From assembly GCA_903898675.1 (NCBI GenBank), contig CAIUGM010000004.1, positions 16,450 through 80,449 on the forward strand: a stretch of DNA of 64,000 nt. The letters are read 5' to 3'. Numbering within the stretch: position 1 is the stretch's first letter; each line of letters begins with the position of its first letter. Of this stretch, positions 34,689-43,875 are shown piece by piece. Source of the DNA: an uncultured Verrucomicrobiota bacterium (GTDB taxonomy: Bacteria > Verrucomicrobiota > Verrucomicrobiia > Opitutales > Opitutaceae). Under the pieces are notes generated by a model that saw nothing but the letters and a program-made list of their open reading frames with translations, had not been told where the DNA came from and did no database searches. A program made the position numbers and the translations under genes.

Positions 34689-36716
34689 CTATTTCCTGGT
34701 GAGCACGGCCGCCCAGCCGCCGCCCGGGGCGAGATGAACGTGCAGTTGGTCGCCCGCGGTGATCGTGGCGACGGTCTTCCTGTAGTCGGTGGCCTCGCGA
34801 TCGGCGTTGAGGCCGTCGGCGAAGATCACGGCCTCATACTTCCCGGGCGGCAGGAAGCGGAAGTCGATGGTCAGGTCCCGGGGCGTCCAGCTGGTCATCG
34901 CCCCGACATACCAGTTGTCGCCCTTCCGCCGTGAGGTCACGACGTACTCGGCCAGCTGGCCGTCGAGCGGGATCGTTTCGTCAAAGGTGGTCGGGATGCT
35001 GGTGATGAAGTCGGTCGACTCCTGCTCCCGCATGTAGAGCGACGGACTGTCGGAGAGCATCTGGTTGGGGACTTCAAAGACGATGTACTGGGCGAGCTGG
35101 TTGCAGCGCGTGCCCTTCGCCATCGGAGCGTGATTGCGGGCCTTGAAGCCGGCCTGCGTCGAGTTGAGCAGGGCCCCCGAGGTGTAGTCCATCGGGCCCG
35201 CGACATTGCGGATGAACGGAATGGTGACGGCGTAGCGGGGGGAATCGCGATCGGCCCACTTGAAGTTCTCCAGGCCATAGACGCCTTCGTAGCCGACGAC
35301 ATTGGGGTAGGTCCGCTGCAGGCCGGTGGGCTTGAAGACGCCATGGTAGTCGACGAACATCTGGTACTGGGCCGCCAGCCTGGCGATGTCGTACGTGGAT
35401 TCGACGGCGAGTTGGTCGTCGCGGTCGATGAAGTCGATCTTCCAGCCCTTCACGCCCAGCGCGGCGTACTTGGGGAAGACCTCCTGCATCTGCCGGGTGA
35501 TCGTGTACCACGACGCCCACAGGATGACGCCGACGTTGTGCTTTTTGGCGTAGGCCAGGATCTCCGGCAGATCGACGTCGGGATTGACCTTGTTGAGATC
35601 GAAGGTGTCGGACCAGCCGCCGTCCATGATGATGTATTTGGCATGATTCTTGGCGGCGAAATCGATGTAGTATCTGTAGGTGGGCGTATTCATGCCCGCC
35701 TTGAAGTCGACGCCGGTCAGGTTCCGGTCGCTCCACCAGTCCCAGGCCACCTGCCCGACGCTCACCCACGAGCTGTCGATGCGCGGCGGCGACGCCAGGC
35801 GCTGGACGAGGTCGTTGCTCAGAAAATCGGTGTCCTGCTCACTGATGATGACCGCGCGCCAGGGGTAGCTGCGCGTGCCGGCGGTCTTGGCGATGTAGTC
35901 GGCGCGCTTGGTCGGAATGAGGTTCATCCCGTGGAAGCCGCCGAGTTTCGTCTCGAGCGGATACTGGGGGAAGACGGCTTTCAGACCCCGGCCGGACTCA
36001 TTGGGGCAGAGATACATTCCGGGATAGCTCTCCAGGTCGGCCTCCAGGATTTCCACTTTCCGGGCATCGCCAGCGGTGACGAGCATCGGCAGGATCGAGT
36101 AGGAGTCCTGCTTCCATTCCGAGAGCTTGGTCTCGGTGTAGGGCGACTCGAACGACGCATTGAAGACCAGGCCGCCGCGGTAATCCCACAGGTAGGGAAT
36201 GAAGGCCGGGCTGTCCGCGGTAAAGTTGAAGTTGGCCTCTTCGTTCTTGATCAGGAGCTCGCCCTTCCTCGTGGTGAAAAACCGGTAGGCCACCGCGTCG
36301 TCATAGGCGCGGAAGATCACGCCGAAGTCGTTTTCGAACGTGAGGGTGATCTGGTTGCAGCGATCGGGCACGAGCGAACGCACATAGTTGATGGCCTTGA
36401 TCTGGGCGTCGATCCGCTCGACCTTGTCCGTGATCACCTTCGCCGTGGCCCCGAGGACGGTGCCATCGGCCAGTTGCAGCGAGATCGCGGACGGTTCGAT
36501 GACCTGCTGGTCGCCTTTTTTGGCGGACCAGGTGAGCTTGGCGCCGATCTCGATCTGCACAGTCAGCGCCCCGTTGGGCGATTTGAGCTGATAGCGGCCG
36601 GGCTGTCCCCAGGCCGTTGTCAGGCCGCCGAGGAACAGGGCCGCGATGACCAGTACGCGTCCACACGGGATGCCCACACGTTTTCCACCGGCTGGTTTGT
36701 TTGGGCTGCATTTCAT
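34689..36716 (-). CDS. glycoside hydrolase family 97 (first), retaining type
   Basis: This is an exported 675-residue GH97 enzyme. A signal anchor (GRVLVIAALFLGGLTTAWG) precedes the N-terminal super-sandwich (YQLKSPNGALTVQIEIG). The barrel contains YIIMDGGWSDTFDL and GWKIDFIDRDDQ with D428. The C-terminal domain carries WTPRDLTIDF. In GH97, an Asp at this barrel position marks the retaining alpha-galactosidase-type branch, whereas inverting SusB-like alpha-glucosidases lack it. Alpha-galactosidase is thus the better guess and would suit galactomannan. An operator-like palindrome lies about 205 bases upstream. It is 43 bases from the head-to-head cytochrome gene's start on the same strand, so that gene may be read from the same transcript. 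Confidence 0.87.
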   Translation of the reverse strand: MKCSPNKPAGGKRVGIPCGRVLVIAALFLGGLTTAWGQPGRYQLKSPNGALTVQIEIGAKLTWSAKKGDQQVIEPSAISLQLADGTVLGATAKVITDKVERIDAQIKAINYVRSLVPDRCNQITLTFENDFGVIFRAYDDAVAYRFFTTRKGELLIKNEEANFNFTADSPAFIPYLWDYRGGLVFNASFESPYTETKLSEWKQDSYSILPMLVTAGDARKVEILEADLESYPGMYLCPNESGRGLKAVFPQYPLETKLGGFHGMNLIPTKRADYIAKTAGTRSYPWRAVIISEQDTDFLSNDLVQRLASPPRIDSSWVSVGQVAWDWWSDRNLTGVDFKAGMNTPTYRYYIDFAAKNHAKYIIMDGGWSDTFDLNKVNPDVDLPEILAYAKKHNVGVILWASWYTITRQMQEVFPKYAALGVKGWKIDFIDRDDQLAVESTYDIARLAAQYQMFVDYHGVFKPTGLQRTYPNVVGYEGVYGLENFKWADRDSPRYAVTIPFIRNVAGPMDYTSGALLNSTQAGFKARNHAPMAKGTRCNQLAQYIVFEVPNQMLSDSPSLYMREQESTDFITSIPTTFDETIPLDGQLAEYVVTSRRKGDNWYVGAMTSWTPRDLTIDFRFLPPGKYEAVIFADGLNADREATDYRKTVATITAGDQLHVHLAPGGGWAAVLTRK

Positions 36717-36921
36717 GGGAGCTGCTGGATTGAGGTTGGGGAGCGGGCGACGGGGGGATCTTTGATTCTCCGGCCGCGGAGGGATCGGCCGGACAAAAAC
36801 GTGGGGGGATGGCGGAGTGAGGGTAAAGGCCGGGCAGTCGCGACCGGCACGCTATGCCCGGGCAGAGGGCAACGCTTCATTTGGTAAAGGAGGTGGGGCC
36901 CCGGCTAAAGCCTGCCGATTA

Positions 36922-36933
36922 GTTACCTGTAAC
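36922..36933. promoter_or_regulatory. operator-like palindrome GTTACCTGTAAC
   Basis: The inverted repeat GTTAC-CT-GTAAC lies 206 bases upstream of the first GH97 gene, within a 342-base gap. It matches the site next to the LacI gene at 10 of 12 or more positions. It suggests the LacI regulon extends to this hydrolase. Confidence 0.55.
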
Positions 36934-36989
36934 ACGTTCCGTCAGCGCGCGGCGATCCGTTGGGATAGTCTGGACGGCATTTATCGCCA

Positions 36990-37027
36990 ATTCACCAGGG
37001 GGAAACCCCTTGGGCCCGGGGGTGAAT
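36990..37027. promoter_or_regulatory. nested inverted repeat downstream of second GH97 gene
   Basis: The arms ATTCACC (36990-36996) and GGTGAAT (37021-37027) enclose a second hairpin, AGGGG-GAAA-CCCCT. It starts 31 bases after the stop of the second GH97 gene (minus strand), so it may end that transcript, although no T-run follows. The rest of the 342-base gap 36717-37058 shows only the operator-like site. Confidence 0.4.
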
Positions 37028-37058
37028 CGTGGCCGGCTCCGCTGGCGGGCGGCGGGGG

Positions 37059-39065
37059 TCAAGATTTCACCGGGGTGAAGTGCGCCACCGTCCCGCCCGC
37101 CGGGGCGAGGCGGAGGTCGAGGGCATCCTTCGCGGTCACGGTGCGCTCCTCGGCCTCGAGGTGCTCGGCGTTGTCCCCGCTGTCGGCCGCGTCGTGCCAC
37201 CAGCGGAGTTTCCATGCGCCGGCGCCGAGGAAGTCGAGTTTGACCGGGATCGTGCGGCCGTCGCTGTTCGTCAGTGCGCCAAGGAACCAATCGCCGCCCG
37301 AGCGGCGCACCGTCACGATGTGCTCGCCGACGGCGCCGTCGAGCACGCGCGTCTCGTCCCAGACGGTCGGCACCACCTTGAGAAAATCCGCGCCGGGCTG
37401 GCCGCGGATATTGTCGGGGTGATCGCAAACACAGCCGATGGGACTGTCGTAGACCACGAAGAGCGCGAGCTCCGAGGCCCGCGTGCCCTGCACCTGCGTG
37501 GGCGAGACCTTGGTCTGGAACTTCGCGGGGGAACGGTTGAGGAAACCGCCCGGCGTGAAATCCGCGGGGCCGGCCAGGAAGCGCGTGAAGGGCAGCGTGA
37601 CCTTGTGCTCGGGCGTGACGCGCGTGCTCCATTTGTTGTACTCGTTGCCCATGACGCCCTCGCGGGTGATCTGGTTGGGCCAGGTGCGGTTGAGTCCGGT
37701 CGGCTTGAAGGCGCCGTGGAAGTTGATCATCAGGTGCGAGGCGGCGGCGGCGCGCGTCATCTTCTCGTACCAGTTCACCATCACCTGGTCGTCGCGGTCC
37801 ATGAAGTCGATCTTCACGCCGGCGATCCCCCATTGCTCGTACAGCGGGAAGGCCTTCAGGTAGGCGTCGTGCTGGTCGGCATCGGTCCAGTAAAGCCAGA
37901 GCCACAGGCGCACATTGCGCTCGGCCGCGAACCGGCGCACCTCGTCCATGTCGATCGCCGGATCGATCTTGGTGATGTCGGAATCGGTGCGCTTGGGTTC
38001 GCCGTACCAGTGCCAGTCGATCAGCTGATAGGGCCAGCCCATGTCGGCCGCGAGCTGGATGTACTGCTTGATGGTGGCGGTATCGACCTTGGTGTCGCCC
38101 GACCACCAGTGATCCCAGGCCATGAGGCCGGGCTTGATCCACGAGGGGTCCTCGATCTGCGAAGGCGTGCTCAGGTTCAAGACGAGGTTGCTCTCAACCA
38201 GCCGGCCCGGCTCGCGGCCGATCATCAGCACGCGCCACGGCGTAGAGTGCGGGAGCGTGGCCTTGACGAGGCCCTGGCCATCGAGGCTCGGCGCCAGCCG
38301 CGCGTACATCGTCACGCCCGTCGCGCCGGGCTTGGCCGGCGCGCGGCTCAGCCACATGCCGGACCAATCGAGCAGGTCGGCCTCCGTCACCGCCACCCAG
38401 GCGGCGGGCGTCTGCGTGAGGAGCGGCAAACCGGTCACGGTGTCTTCGGGCAGGTCGGCGAGCCGGCGCCGCCGGAATTCCCATTCCTGCGAACCGGCAA
38501 AGCCGCCGTGCAGATCGTGATCAGGCGGGGTTTGGAAGTGATCGCCGGCGAAACACACATTATTTCCCGTGAAGGCAAATTCGGTCAGCTCATCCTCGAC
38601 CACCACTTCTCCCGCGTCCTTGGTCATGGGCAGGATGTACCGGAAGGCCACACCGTCGTCGAAGGCACTGAGCAGGACCTTGAACATGCGGCCGCCGGCG
38701 CTGGTCTCGTGAAACGTGAGCAGGAGTTCGGCGTGGTGATCGCGGACCTTGCTGAATTTGCCGAACGGATTTTCCCAGGTCGAATCGACCTCGGCGTGCT
38801 CCGCCTTCACGAAAGCAACATCACGTCCGAGCTCGACGCCGCCGGCCAGGCGCAGGCCGAGCCGCGAATCGGCCAGCACGGGCTGGCCGTCGACGGTGAC
38901 ATGGTAGGACAAACGTCCGCCCGTGGAGACGGTCACCACAATCGTGCCGTCCGGTGAAGCGAGGGTTTCGGTTGGCGCACCCGCCGCCGCGAGGGTGCAA
39001 CCGAGCGAAAAACAAACCGCGGCCAGGGCGGCGACAAACCGAAGGAAACGAGGGGTAGTTTTCAT
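37059..39065 (-). CDS. glycoside hydrolase family 97 (second), retaining type
   Basis: This is a second exported GH97 enzyme (668 residues) with the same architecture as its neighbour. The signal is FLRFVAALAAVCFSLGCTLAAA, which might include a lipobox-like LGC. The super-sandwich begins LASPDGTIVVTVSTGGRL. The barrel carries YQLIDWHWYGEP and GVKIDFMDRDDQ with D420, then the Glu region ITREGVMGNEYN. The shared Asp again points to a retaining, alpha-galactosidase-like enzyme. The two genes are in tandem but diverged and separated by 342 bases, so they are probably controlled separately and differ in substrate. Confidence 0.87.
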   Translation of the reverse strand: MKTTPRFLRFVAALAAVCFSLGCTLAAAGAPTETLASPDGTIVVTVSTGGRLSYHVTVDGQPVLADSRLGLRLAGGVELGRDVAFVKAEHAEVDSTWENPFGKFSKVRDHHAELLLTFHETSAGGRMFKVLLSAFDDGVAFRYILPMTKDAGEVVVEDELTEFAFTGNNVCFAGDHFQTPPDHDLHGGFAGSQEWEFRRRRLADLPEDTVTGLPLLTQTPAAWVAVTEADLLDWSGMWLSRAPAKPGATGVTMYARLAPSLDGQGLVKATLPHSTPWRVLMIGREPGRLVESNLVLNLSTPSQIEDPSWIKPGLMAWDHWWSGDTKVDTATIKQYIQLAADMGWPYQLIDWHWYGEPKRTDSDITKIDPAIDMDEVRRFAAERNVRLWLWLYWTDADQHDAYLKAFPLYEQWGIAGVKIDFMDRDDQVMVNWYEKMTRAAAASHLMINFHGAFKPTGLNRTWPNQITREGVMGNEYNKWSTRVTPEHKVTLPFTRFLAGPADFTPGGFLNRSPAKFQTKVSPTQVQGTRASELALFVVYDSPIGCVCDHPDNIRGQPGADFLKVVPTVWDETRVLDGAVGEHIVTVRRSGGDWFLGALTNSDGRTIPVKLDFLGAGAWKLRWWHDAADSGDNAEHLEAEERTVTAKDALDLRLAPAGGTVAHFTPVKS

Positions 39066-39181
39066 GACGGGGGTAAGGGGTTACCAAGCGCGCCGTAAAA
39101 CCAACCGGCCCGCCTTTTGCTGTCAGTGAATCGTAGCCGAAATCCCTTTTTTCGCGAGTCATATCATGACCGCGAAGCAGC

Positions 39182-39288
39182 GGGTGGAACGCGGCCTCCC
39201 GGACGCGTTTGCCCTGCGAACGTCCAATCAACGTGACCGGCCTGTCCGTCAAAGCCTTGGCGACGGCGGAAGGCCGCGTTCCACCCCG
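39182..39288. repeat. inverted repeat with GGGTGGAACGCGGCCT arms
   Basis: Sixteen-base arms (39182-39197 and the complement at 39271-39286) enclose about 73 bases with weaker internal symmetry. This palindrome does not carry GTAG ends and differs from the other families. It shares the 313-base gap between GH97 and GH130 with the next element; no gene is seen there. Confidence 0.7.
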
Positions 39289-39298
39289 GGCAATCAGG

Positions 39299-39381
39299 TA
39301 GCCGCGTTGGAGCTAAGCGACAACGTGGTCCGCGCGCGGCGCCAACCACGTTTTCCGGGCCTGGCCCTCCAAACGCGGCTA
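39299..39381. repeat. GTAG-headed palindrome, GTAGCCGCGTTGGAG family, copy 1
   Basis: The element starts GTAGCCGCGTTGGAGC and ends CTCCAAACGCGGCTAC, with an inner ACGTGGT/ACCACGT pair. Its right end runs into the GH130 gene: the GTAG of the minus strand supplies that gene's TAG stop codon. A second copy lies at 52116-52195. Confidence 0.8.
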
Positions 39382-40596
39382 CTGGAGCAGCGCCTTGTTC
39401 GCGCGGATGAGGGCGAGGCGCTGGTCGACGGCGCGGCGGGTGGTAAGCGCGTCTTCCGGCGTGTGCAGGCACCAGTCGATGAGCCGAGCCACGCTCGTGC
39501 GCGCGACGTAGCAGCGCGTGTCGGAGCCGCCATAGTAGATCATCACGGTCTTCTGCTTGTCGGGCAGCTCGACCCAGCCGTTGGTGAACGTGACGTTCGA
39601 GACGTCGCCGAACCCTTCGCCGCCATACGGCGCGAGGAAGTGGCCGCCCGGCCGGGCGATGACCTTGGTCGGGTCCTCGAGCGAGGTCATGAACATGTAG
39701 AGCACGTAGCGCAGGCCGGCGGCGCAGTTGCGCACGCCGTGGGCGAGGTGCAGCCAGCCCTGGGGCGTCTTGATCGGGACGGGGCCCTGGCCGTTCTTCA
39801 CTTCCTTGATCGTGTGATAGGCGCGGCCGTCGATGATCTTCTCGGGTCCGGTGACGCCGGTCGTGATGTCCGGGCACAGCGTCCAGCCGATGCCGCCGCC
39901 GGAGCCGACGTCGATGAAACCGTCCATCGGCCGCGTGTAGAACGCGTACTGGCCGTCGACAAACTCCGGGTGAAGCACGACGTTGCGCTGCTGCGAGGCC
40001 GGCGTCTTGAGGTTGGGGAGCCGGTCCCATTTTTTAAAATCCTTGGTGCGGACCATGCCGGCGACGGCCACGGCGCTCGAGAGATCGCCCGGCTTCGCAT
40101 TCGGGTCCTTCGACTCCGCGCAGAACACGCCGTAGATCCAGCCGTCCTGGTGGAACGTGATGCGCATGTCGTAGACATTGGTCTCGGGCTTGATCTCGGG
40201 CAGGTCGACGGGCTCGTCCCAGAAGCGCCAGCCGTCGATGCCGTTGGCGCTCTCGGCGATGGCGAAGAGGCTCTTGCGGTCGTAGCCCTCGAAGCGGACC
40301 ACCATGTGGACCTTGCCCTTCCAGTAAAACGCGCCCGGGTTGAGCGTCGCGTTGACGCCGAGGCGCTCCATGAGGAACGGGTTGGTCGCCGGGTTGAGGT
40401 CGAAGCGCCACTCGATCGGGGCGTGGCGGTAGGTGATCGCCGGGTAGGTGAAGCGGTCGAACACCCCGTTGTCCCACTCGGGGTCCACCGGGTTCTTGCG
40501 CGCGAGAAACTTCTCGTGCTTGGCGCGGAGCTGCTTGAGCCGCGCGGTCCAGGCGGCGGGTGCTTTGATTTTGGCGGAGGAGGTTTTCTTTTTCAT
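39379..40596 (-). CDS. GH130 4-O-beta-D-mannosyl-D-glucose phosphorylase
   Basis: This cytoplasmic enzyme phosphorolyses mannosyl-beta-1,4-glucose to mannose-1-phosphate and glucose. The 405-residue sequence closely follows the GH130 subfamily 1 pattern known from Bacteroides MGP. Blocks include WRFDLNPATNPFLMERLGVN, NVYDMRITFHQDGW with the proton-donor region Asp, QQRNVVLHPEFVDG and AHGVRNCAAGLRYVLY. There is no signal peptide, and an N-terminal Lys-rich start (MKKKTSSAKIK) is present. With the epimerase gene next to it, it completes the mannobiose route: epimerise mannobiose to Man-Glc, then phosphorolyse. Its stop codon lies within a REP-like palindrome. Confidence 0.93.
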   Translation of the reverse strand: MKKKTSSAKIKAPAAWTARLKQLRAKHEKFLARKNPVDPEWDNGVFDRFTYPAITYRHAPIEWRFDLNPATNPFLMERLGVNATLNPGAFYWKGKVHMVVRFEGYDRKSLFAIAESANGIDGWRFWDEPVDLPEIKPETNVYDMRITFHQDGWIYGVFCAESKDPNAKPGDLSSAVAVAGMVRTKDFKKWDRLPNLKTPASQQRNVVLHPEFVDGQYAFYTRPMDGFIDVGSGGGIGWTLCPDITTGVTGPEKIIDGRAYHTIKEVKNGQGPVPIKTPQGWLHLAHGVRNCAAGLRYVLYMFMTSLEDPTKVIARPGGHFLAPYGGEGFGDVSNVTFTNGWVELPDKQKTVMIYYGGSDTRCYVARTSVARLIDWCLHTPEDALTTRRAVDQRLALIRANKALLQ

Positions 40597-40620
40597 GAGT
40601 GGAAAGGCGAAGAAGTTGGT

Positions 40621-40800
40621 TTAACCACGGATTACACGGATCGGCACGGATAAAAAATGCCCTTGGCCTGTCATTCTGAGCGTAGCGAAGAATCCAGAAC
40701 GATTCACGCTGCCAGTGGCATCATCACTGGATCCTTCACTTCGTTCAGGATGACAGTTCTCGTGTCTCATCCGTGTTCATCCGTGTAATCCGTGGTTAAA
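40621..40800. repeat. CACGGAT-type inverted arms enclosing a GTCATTCTGAGCG palindrome
   Basis: The outer arms are CACGGAT triplets (40624-40651 and 40767-40797). Inside them lies a different palindrome, TGTCATTCTGAGCG at 40670 paired with CGTTCAGGATGACA ending at 40755. The element fills the gap between the GH130 and epimerase genes, which could otherwise form an operon. Confidence 0.8.
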
Positions 40801-40803
40801 AAC

Positions 40804-42027
40804 TCAGGCTTGGGTGTCCGCGGCGATCGCCCGCAGGCGGCTCACGGCCTCGAGCCCCAGCCGGCCGTTGTGGTAGGGGCATTTCCAGAAACTCACCTTG
40901 AGTTCCTTCGCCAGGAGCTGGCCGTCGCGCGTGACGCCGCGAAACCACTCCCCGTTCTGCCGGTCGATGAGGTGCGACTCGATAAAGGCCCAGGCGCGCC
41001 CGGCCGCCGCGAGAAACCGCTCCTCCCCGGAAATCTGGTAGGCGTTCAAAAACCCGATGACAGCCTCGGATTGCTGCCACCATTCCTTGTTGGTGTCGGT
41101 GTAGCCGGCGGGGCTGCCTTCATTGAGGACGGCGCCATCGGCGTCGATGCCCTCGGCCAAGGTGACTTCCGCGATCCGCACCGCCAGCGTCCGGATACGG
41201 GCCGTGAGCCCGGGATCGCCCAGCCCTTCGGCCGCCTGGGTCAGGAGCCAGGCCGCCTCGATGTCGTGGCCGTAGGAAATCCGGTCGGAGCGCAGCGTCC
41301 AGTCCTCGGCGAAGAAAAGCCCGAGGTGGCCGGTCGCGGGGTTCACGATCCGGTCGAGCATGATGCCCAGCAACTCCGTCTGCGCCTGCCGCAAGGCCGC
41401 GTCGGGCCAGACCCGCAGGAGGTTGGTGTAAGCCTCCATGATGTGCAGGTGGGTGTTCTGCGACTTGGGCTCGTTGAGGTCGACCGGGCTGAGCCGCATG
41501 TCGGCGATGGGCGCCCAATCGCGGCCGAAGGCCTCAAGGTAGCCGCCATGCCGGGGCTCGCGCGCGTGGGCCTCGATCAGCCGGAAGGTGGCGATGGCCT
41601 GGTCGAGCGGCTCGCGGCGGCCGGTGGCGGCGTGGTATTCCGCCAGGGCGTAAATGGCGAAGGCCTGCTCGTAGACCTGCTTGCGCTCGCGGCGCACCGA
41701 GCCGTCCGCGTTGATGGACCAGTAGAACCCGCCGTGCCGGGCATCGTGGAACCGCGTCATCAGGTCGGCGTACGCGTGGTCGGCCATCGCGAGGTACGCC
41801 GGGTCGGCGTACTGCCGGTAGACGGCCGCGAAGGTCCAGAGGATGCGCGAGGTCAGCAGCGCGCCGCGCTCGGCGGACGGATCAACCCGGAGGTCGTTGG
41901 TCAGCGCGCCGTAAAACGTGCCGCCGGCCCGGTCCACCACGCGGTCGATCCAGAAAGGCAGGACATTCCGGCGCAGGTCTTCCTCGATGCGTTGGGCAAG
42001 GTCGGGGAGGGAGAAGGAGGGATTCAC
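40804..42027 (-). CDS. AGE-family cellobiose/mannobiose 2-epimerase, cytoplasmic
   Basis: This 407-residue AGE-family epimerase lacks a signal peptide. It contains the cellobiose-epimerase blocks GALLTSRILWTF, NTHLHIMEAYTNLLRVWPD, YGHDIEAAWLL and EWWQQSEAVIGFLNAYQ, which hold the two catalytic histidines. It would turn beta-1,4-mannobiose into mannosyl-glucose, the substrate of the neighbouring GH130 enzyme. The order transporter, epimerase, phosphorylase on one strand is the classic beta-mannan utilisation set. The exported paralogue at 24745-26097 shares the same core but differs in location. Confidence 0.9.
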   Translation of the reverse strand: MNPSFSLPDLAQRIEEDLRRNVLPFWIDRVVDRAGGTFYGALTNDLRVDPSAERGALLTSRILWTFAAVYRQYADPAYLAMADHAYADLMTRFHDARHGGFYWSINADGSVRRERKQVYEQAFAIYALAEYHAATGRREPLDQAIATFRLIEAHAREPRHGGYLEAFGRDWAPIADMRLSPVDLNEPKSQNTHLHIMEAYTNLLRVWPDAALRQAQTELLGIMLDRIVNPATGHLGLFFAEDWTLRSDRISYGHDIEAAWLLTQAAEGLGDPGLTARIRTLAVRIAEVTLAEGIDADGAVLNEGSPAGYTDTNKEWWQQSEAVIGFLNAYQISGEERFLAAAGRAWAFIESHLIDRQNGEWFRGVTRDGQLLAKELKVSFWKCPYHNGRLGLEAVSRLRAIAADTQA

Positions 42028-42070
42028 GGTCGGAGAAAGTCGGAATCAACCGGATTTGTCCGGTCGGAGG

Positions 42071-42176
42071 CCACCACGAAATACACGAAAAACACGAAAG
42101 GAATACCCGGACGGAAGCAGCCTGGTCCTTTTTCAGATTTTCCCTCTTTCGTGTGTTTCGTGTTTTTCGTGGTTAA
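42071..42176. repeat. CACGAAA-type inverted arms
   Basis: The arms of CACGAAA triplets (CCACGAAATACACGAAAAAC at 42074 and the complement ending GTGGTTAA near 42177) enclose about 45 bases between the GPH transporter and epimerase genes. The layout parallels the CACGGAT arms (CCAC, then ACAC, then ACAC at 9-base spacing). Confidence 0.8.
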
Positions 42177-42197
42177 ATCCGGCCGAGTTGTGCCGGG

Positions 42198-43646
42198 TCA
42201 CGCCCCGACTCCGGCGGGCGTGTCGCCGGCCGCGGCCCGGCGGGCCTTCAGGTCGGCGGAGATCTGCTCGATCTTGGCCTCGTTGAGCGGGTAGAAGATC
42301 ACGAGGATCAAGATGGCGAGGATACCGAAGGCCGCCGGGAAGATGCTCATCAGCTTGACCAGGCCGTGCAGGGCTTCCGGCGTCTGGACCTGGTTGGCGA
42401 CGAAGCCGACGCCGTTCAGCATGACCAGCGAAAGGCCGCCGCCCCAGCCCCAGCCGAATTTCTGGGAGAAGATGGAGGCCGAGAAGATGAGGCCCGTGGC
42501 CCGGCGGCCGGTCTTCCACTCGGCGTAATCCGCCGTGTCGGCATACATCGCCCAGAGCACCGCGCTCAGCGGGCCGCCGGTGATCGAGCCGATCGCGTTC
42601 ACCGCGAAGATCAGCCAGAGCTGCTCGGGCTGCAGGAAGTAGAACGCCGCGGTGGACAGGATCGCGATGACGAAGAGGATGACGAAGGCCGGCTTGCTGC
42701 CGACCCTCCGCACGAGGATGGGCACCAGCATGGCGCCGATGAGCGACAGCACCTGGTTGGTGGTGTTGAACATTGATACCAGGGTTTCCCAGCCCCACGT
42801 CTGCGTGCCCCCGATTTTTGGCACCCACGACGGCAGGGTGATCGTCTGCGTCCCAACGTAGTATTTGAAATAGTGGGCGATGGCGTTGCCGCGCAGCGCC
42901 ACGAAGAAAATGAAGGTGATGGTGGTCGCCAGCAGCACCAGCCAGGGCCGGTTCGTGACGAGGTCGCCCAGATCCTTGAGCACCGAGGTTTGCTGCGCCT
43001 TGGGCGGGAGGACGCGCTCGCGGGTGTTGAAGAACACGATGAGGAAGGAGATGATGGCGGCGATGCCGATGATCACGAAGGACATTTGCCAGCCCTGCTT
43101 CGCCGAGGTCGCGCCCAGCCAGCCGCCCACCTTGGCCATGGGCAGCAGGGTGGCCGAAATGACAATGCCGCCGGCAAAGGCCCCCACGAACTTGATCGAG
43201 GAGAGCGCCGTCCGCTCCACGGGGTTGGGGGTGATCACCCCGAGCATCGCCGTGTAGGGGATGTTGATCGTGGTGTAGATGAGCATCAGGGAATTGAAGG
43301 TCACATAGGCCCAGATCAGCTTTCCCTTGTCGCTGAAGTCAGGCACCGTGAAGGTGAGCAACCCGACCACCGCCATCGGCACGCAGGTGTAGAGCAAATA
43401 GGGGCGAAACTTGCCCCAGCGGGACTTCGTGCGGTCGGCGAGCATGCCGATGACCACGTCAAAGATGGCGTCAAAGGACCGGCTGAGTCCGATCATCGTG
43501 CCCGCGGCGAGGGCGCTGATCCCGAAGATGTCCGTATAAAAGATCGCGAGGTAGACCGAAATGGTCTGCCAGTAGAGGCAGGAGGCGAAATCGCCAAGGC
43601 CGTAGGAAAATTTCTCTGTAATCCGGAGTTTTTGTTGCTCGGTCAT
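42198..43646 (-). CDS. GPH-family (MelB-like) sugar:cation symporter
   Basis: This is a 12-helix inner-membrane transporter of the glycoside-pentoside-hexuronide family, 482 residues. The conserved opening EKFSYGLGDFASCLYW and the cation-site region SRSFDAIFDVVIGMLADRT are present, followed by SRWGKFRPYLL. The rest is hydrophobic with the expected breaks. It heads the transporter-epimerase-GH130 set, so beta-manno-oligosaccharides such as mannobiose are the likely cargo. It is divergent from purC; a perfect 7-bp inverted repeat between the two could be an operator. Confidence 0.88.
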   Translation of the reverse strand: MTEQQKLRITEKFSYGLGDFASCLYWQTISVYLAIFYTDIFGISALAAGTMIGLSRSFDAIFDVVIGMLADRTKSRWGKFRPYLLYTCVPMAVVGLLTFTVPDFSDKGKLIWAYVTFNSLMLIYTTINIPYTAMLGVITPNPVERTALSSIKFVGAFAGGIVISATLLPMAKVGGWLGATSAKQGWQMSFVIIGIAAIISFLIVFFNTRERVLPPKAQQTSVLKDLGDLVTNRPWLVLLATTITFIFFVALRGNAIAHYFKYYVGTQTITLPSWVPKIGGTQTWGWETLVSMFNTTNQVLSLIGAMLVPILVRRVGSKPAFVILFVIAILSTAAFYFLQPEQLWLIFAVNAIGSITGGPLSAVLWAMYADTADYAEWKTGRRATGLIFSASIFSQKFGWGWGGGLSLVMLNGVGFVANQVQTPEALHGLVKLMSIFPAAFGILAILILVIFYPLNEAKIEQISADLKARRAAAGDTPAGVGA

Positions 43647-43744
43647 GGGGGGTATGGTTCGCGCCCCGGAACCGGGACGCGTGGGGAATCTCTACTAAGA
43701 ACAGCTCCCCACCCAAATGCAGCTTGGAACGGAGGCAAGGATAA

Positions 43745-43762
43745 CACTTCTCAATAGAAGTG
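43745..43762. promoter_or_regulatory. operator-like palindrome CACTTCT-CAAT-AGAAGTG
   Basis: A perfect 7-bp inverted repeat with a 4-base centre lies 99 bases upstream of the GPH transporter and 114 bases upstream of purC, in the divergent region. Its size and place suit a repressor site for the mannan genes. No matching regulator is identifiable. Confidence 0.45.
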
Positions 43763-43875
43763 CGCGGAATAGCAATCGGAGGCGCGGATGGTCGGGCAAC
43801 CGTCCCACCAACCCGGCCCGCTGCCCCCGGCTTTACTTTCCCGCGCACCCTGCCTTAACAACGGAGCAGCCCAGC

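Noticed and set aside
43647..43875. Purine riboswitch before purC
   Set aside because: No purine aptamer core or three-way junction is evident; only a short palindrome, which is nearer to a protein operator.
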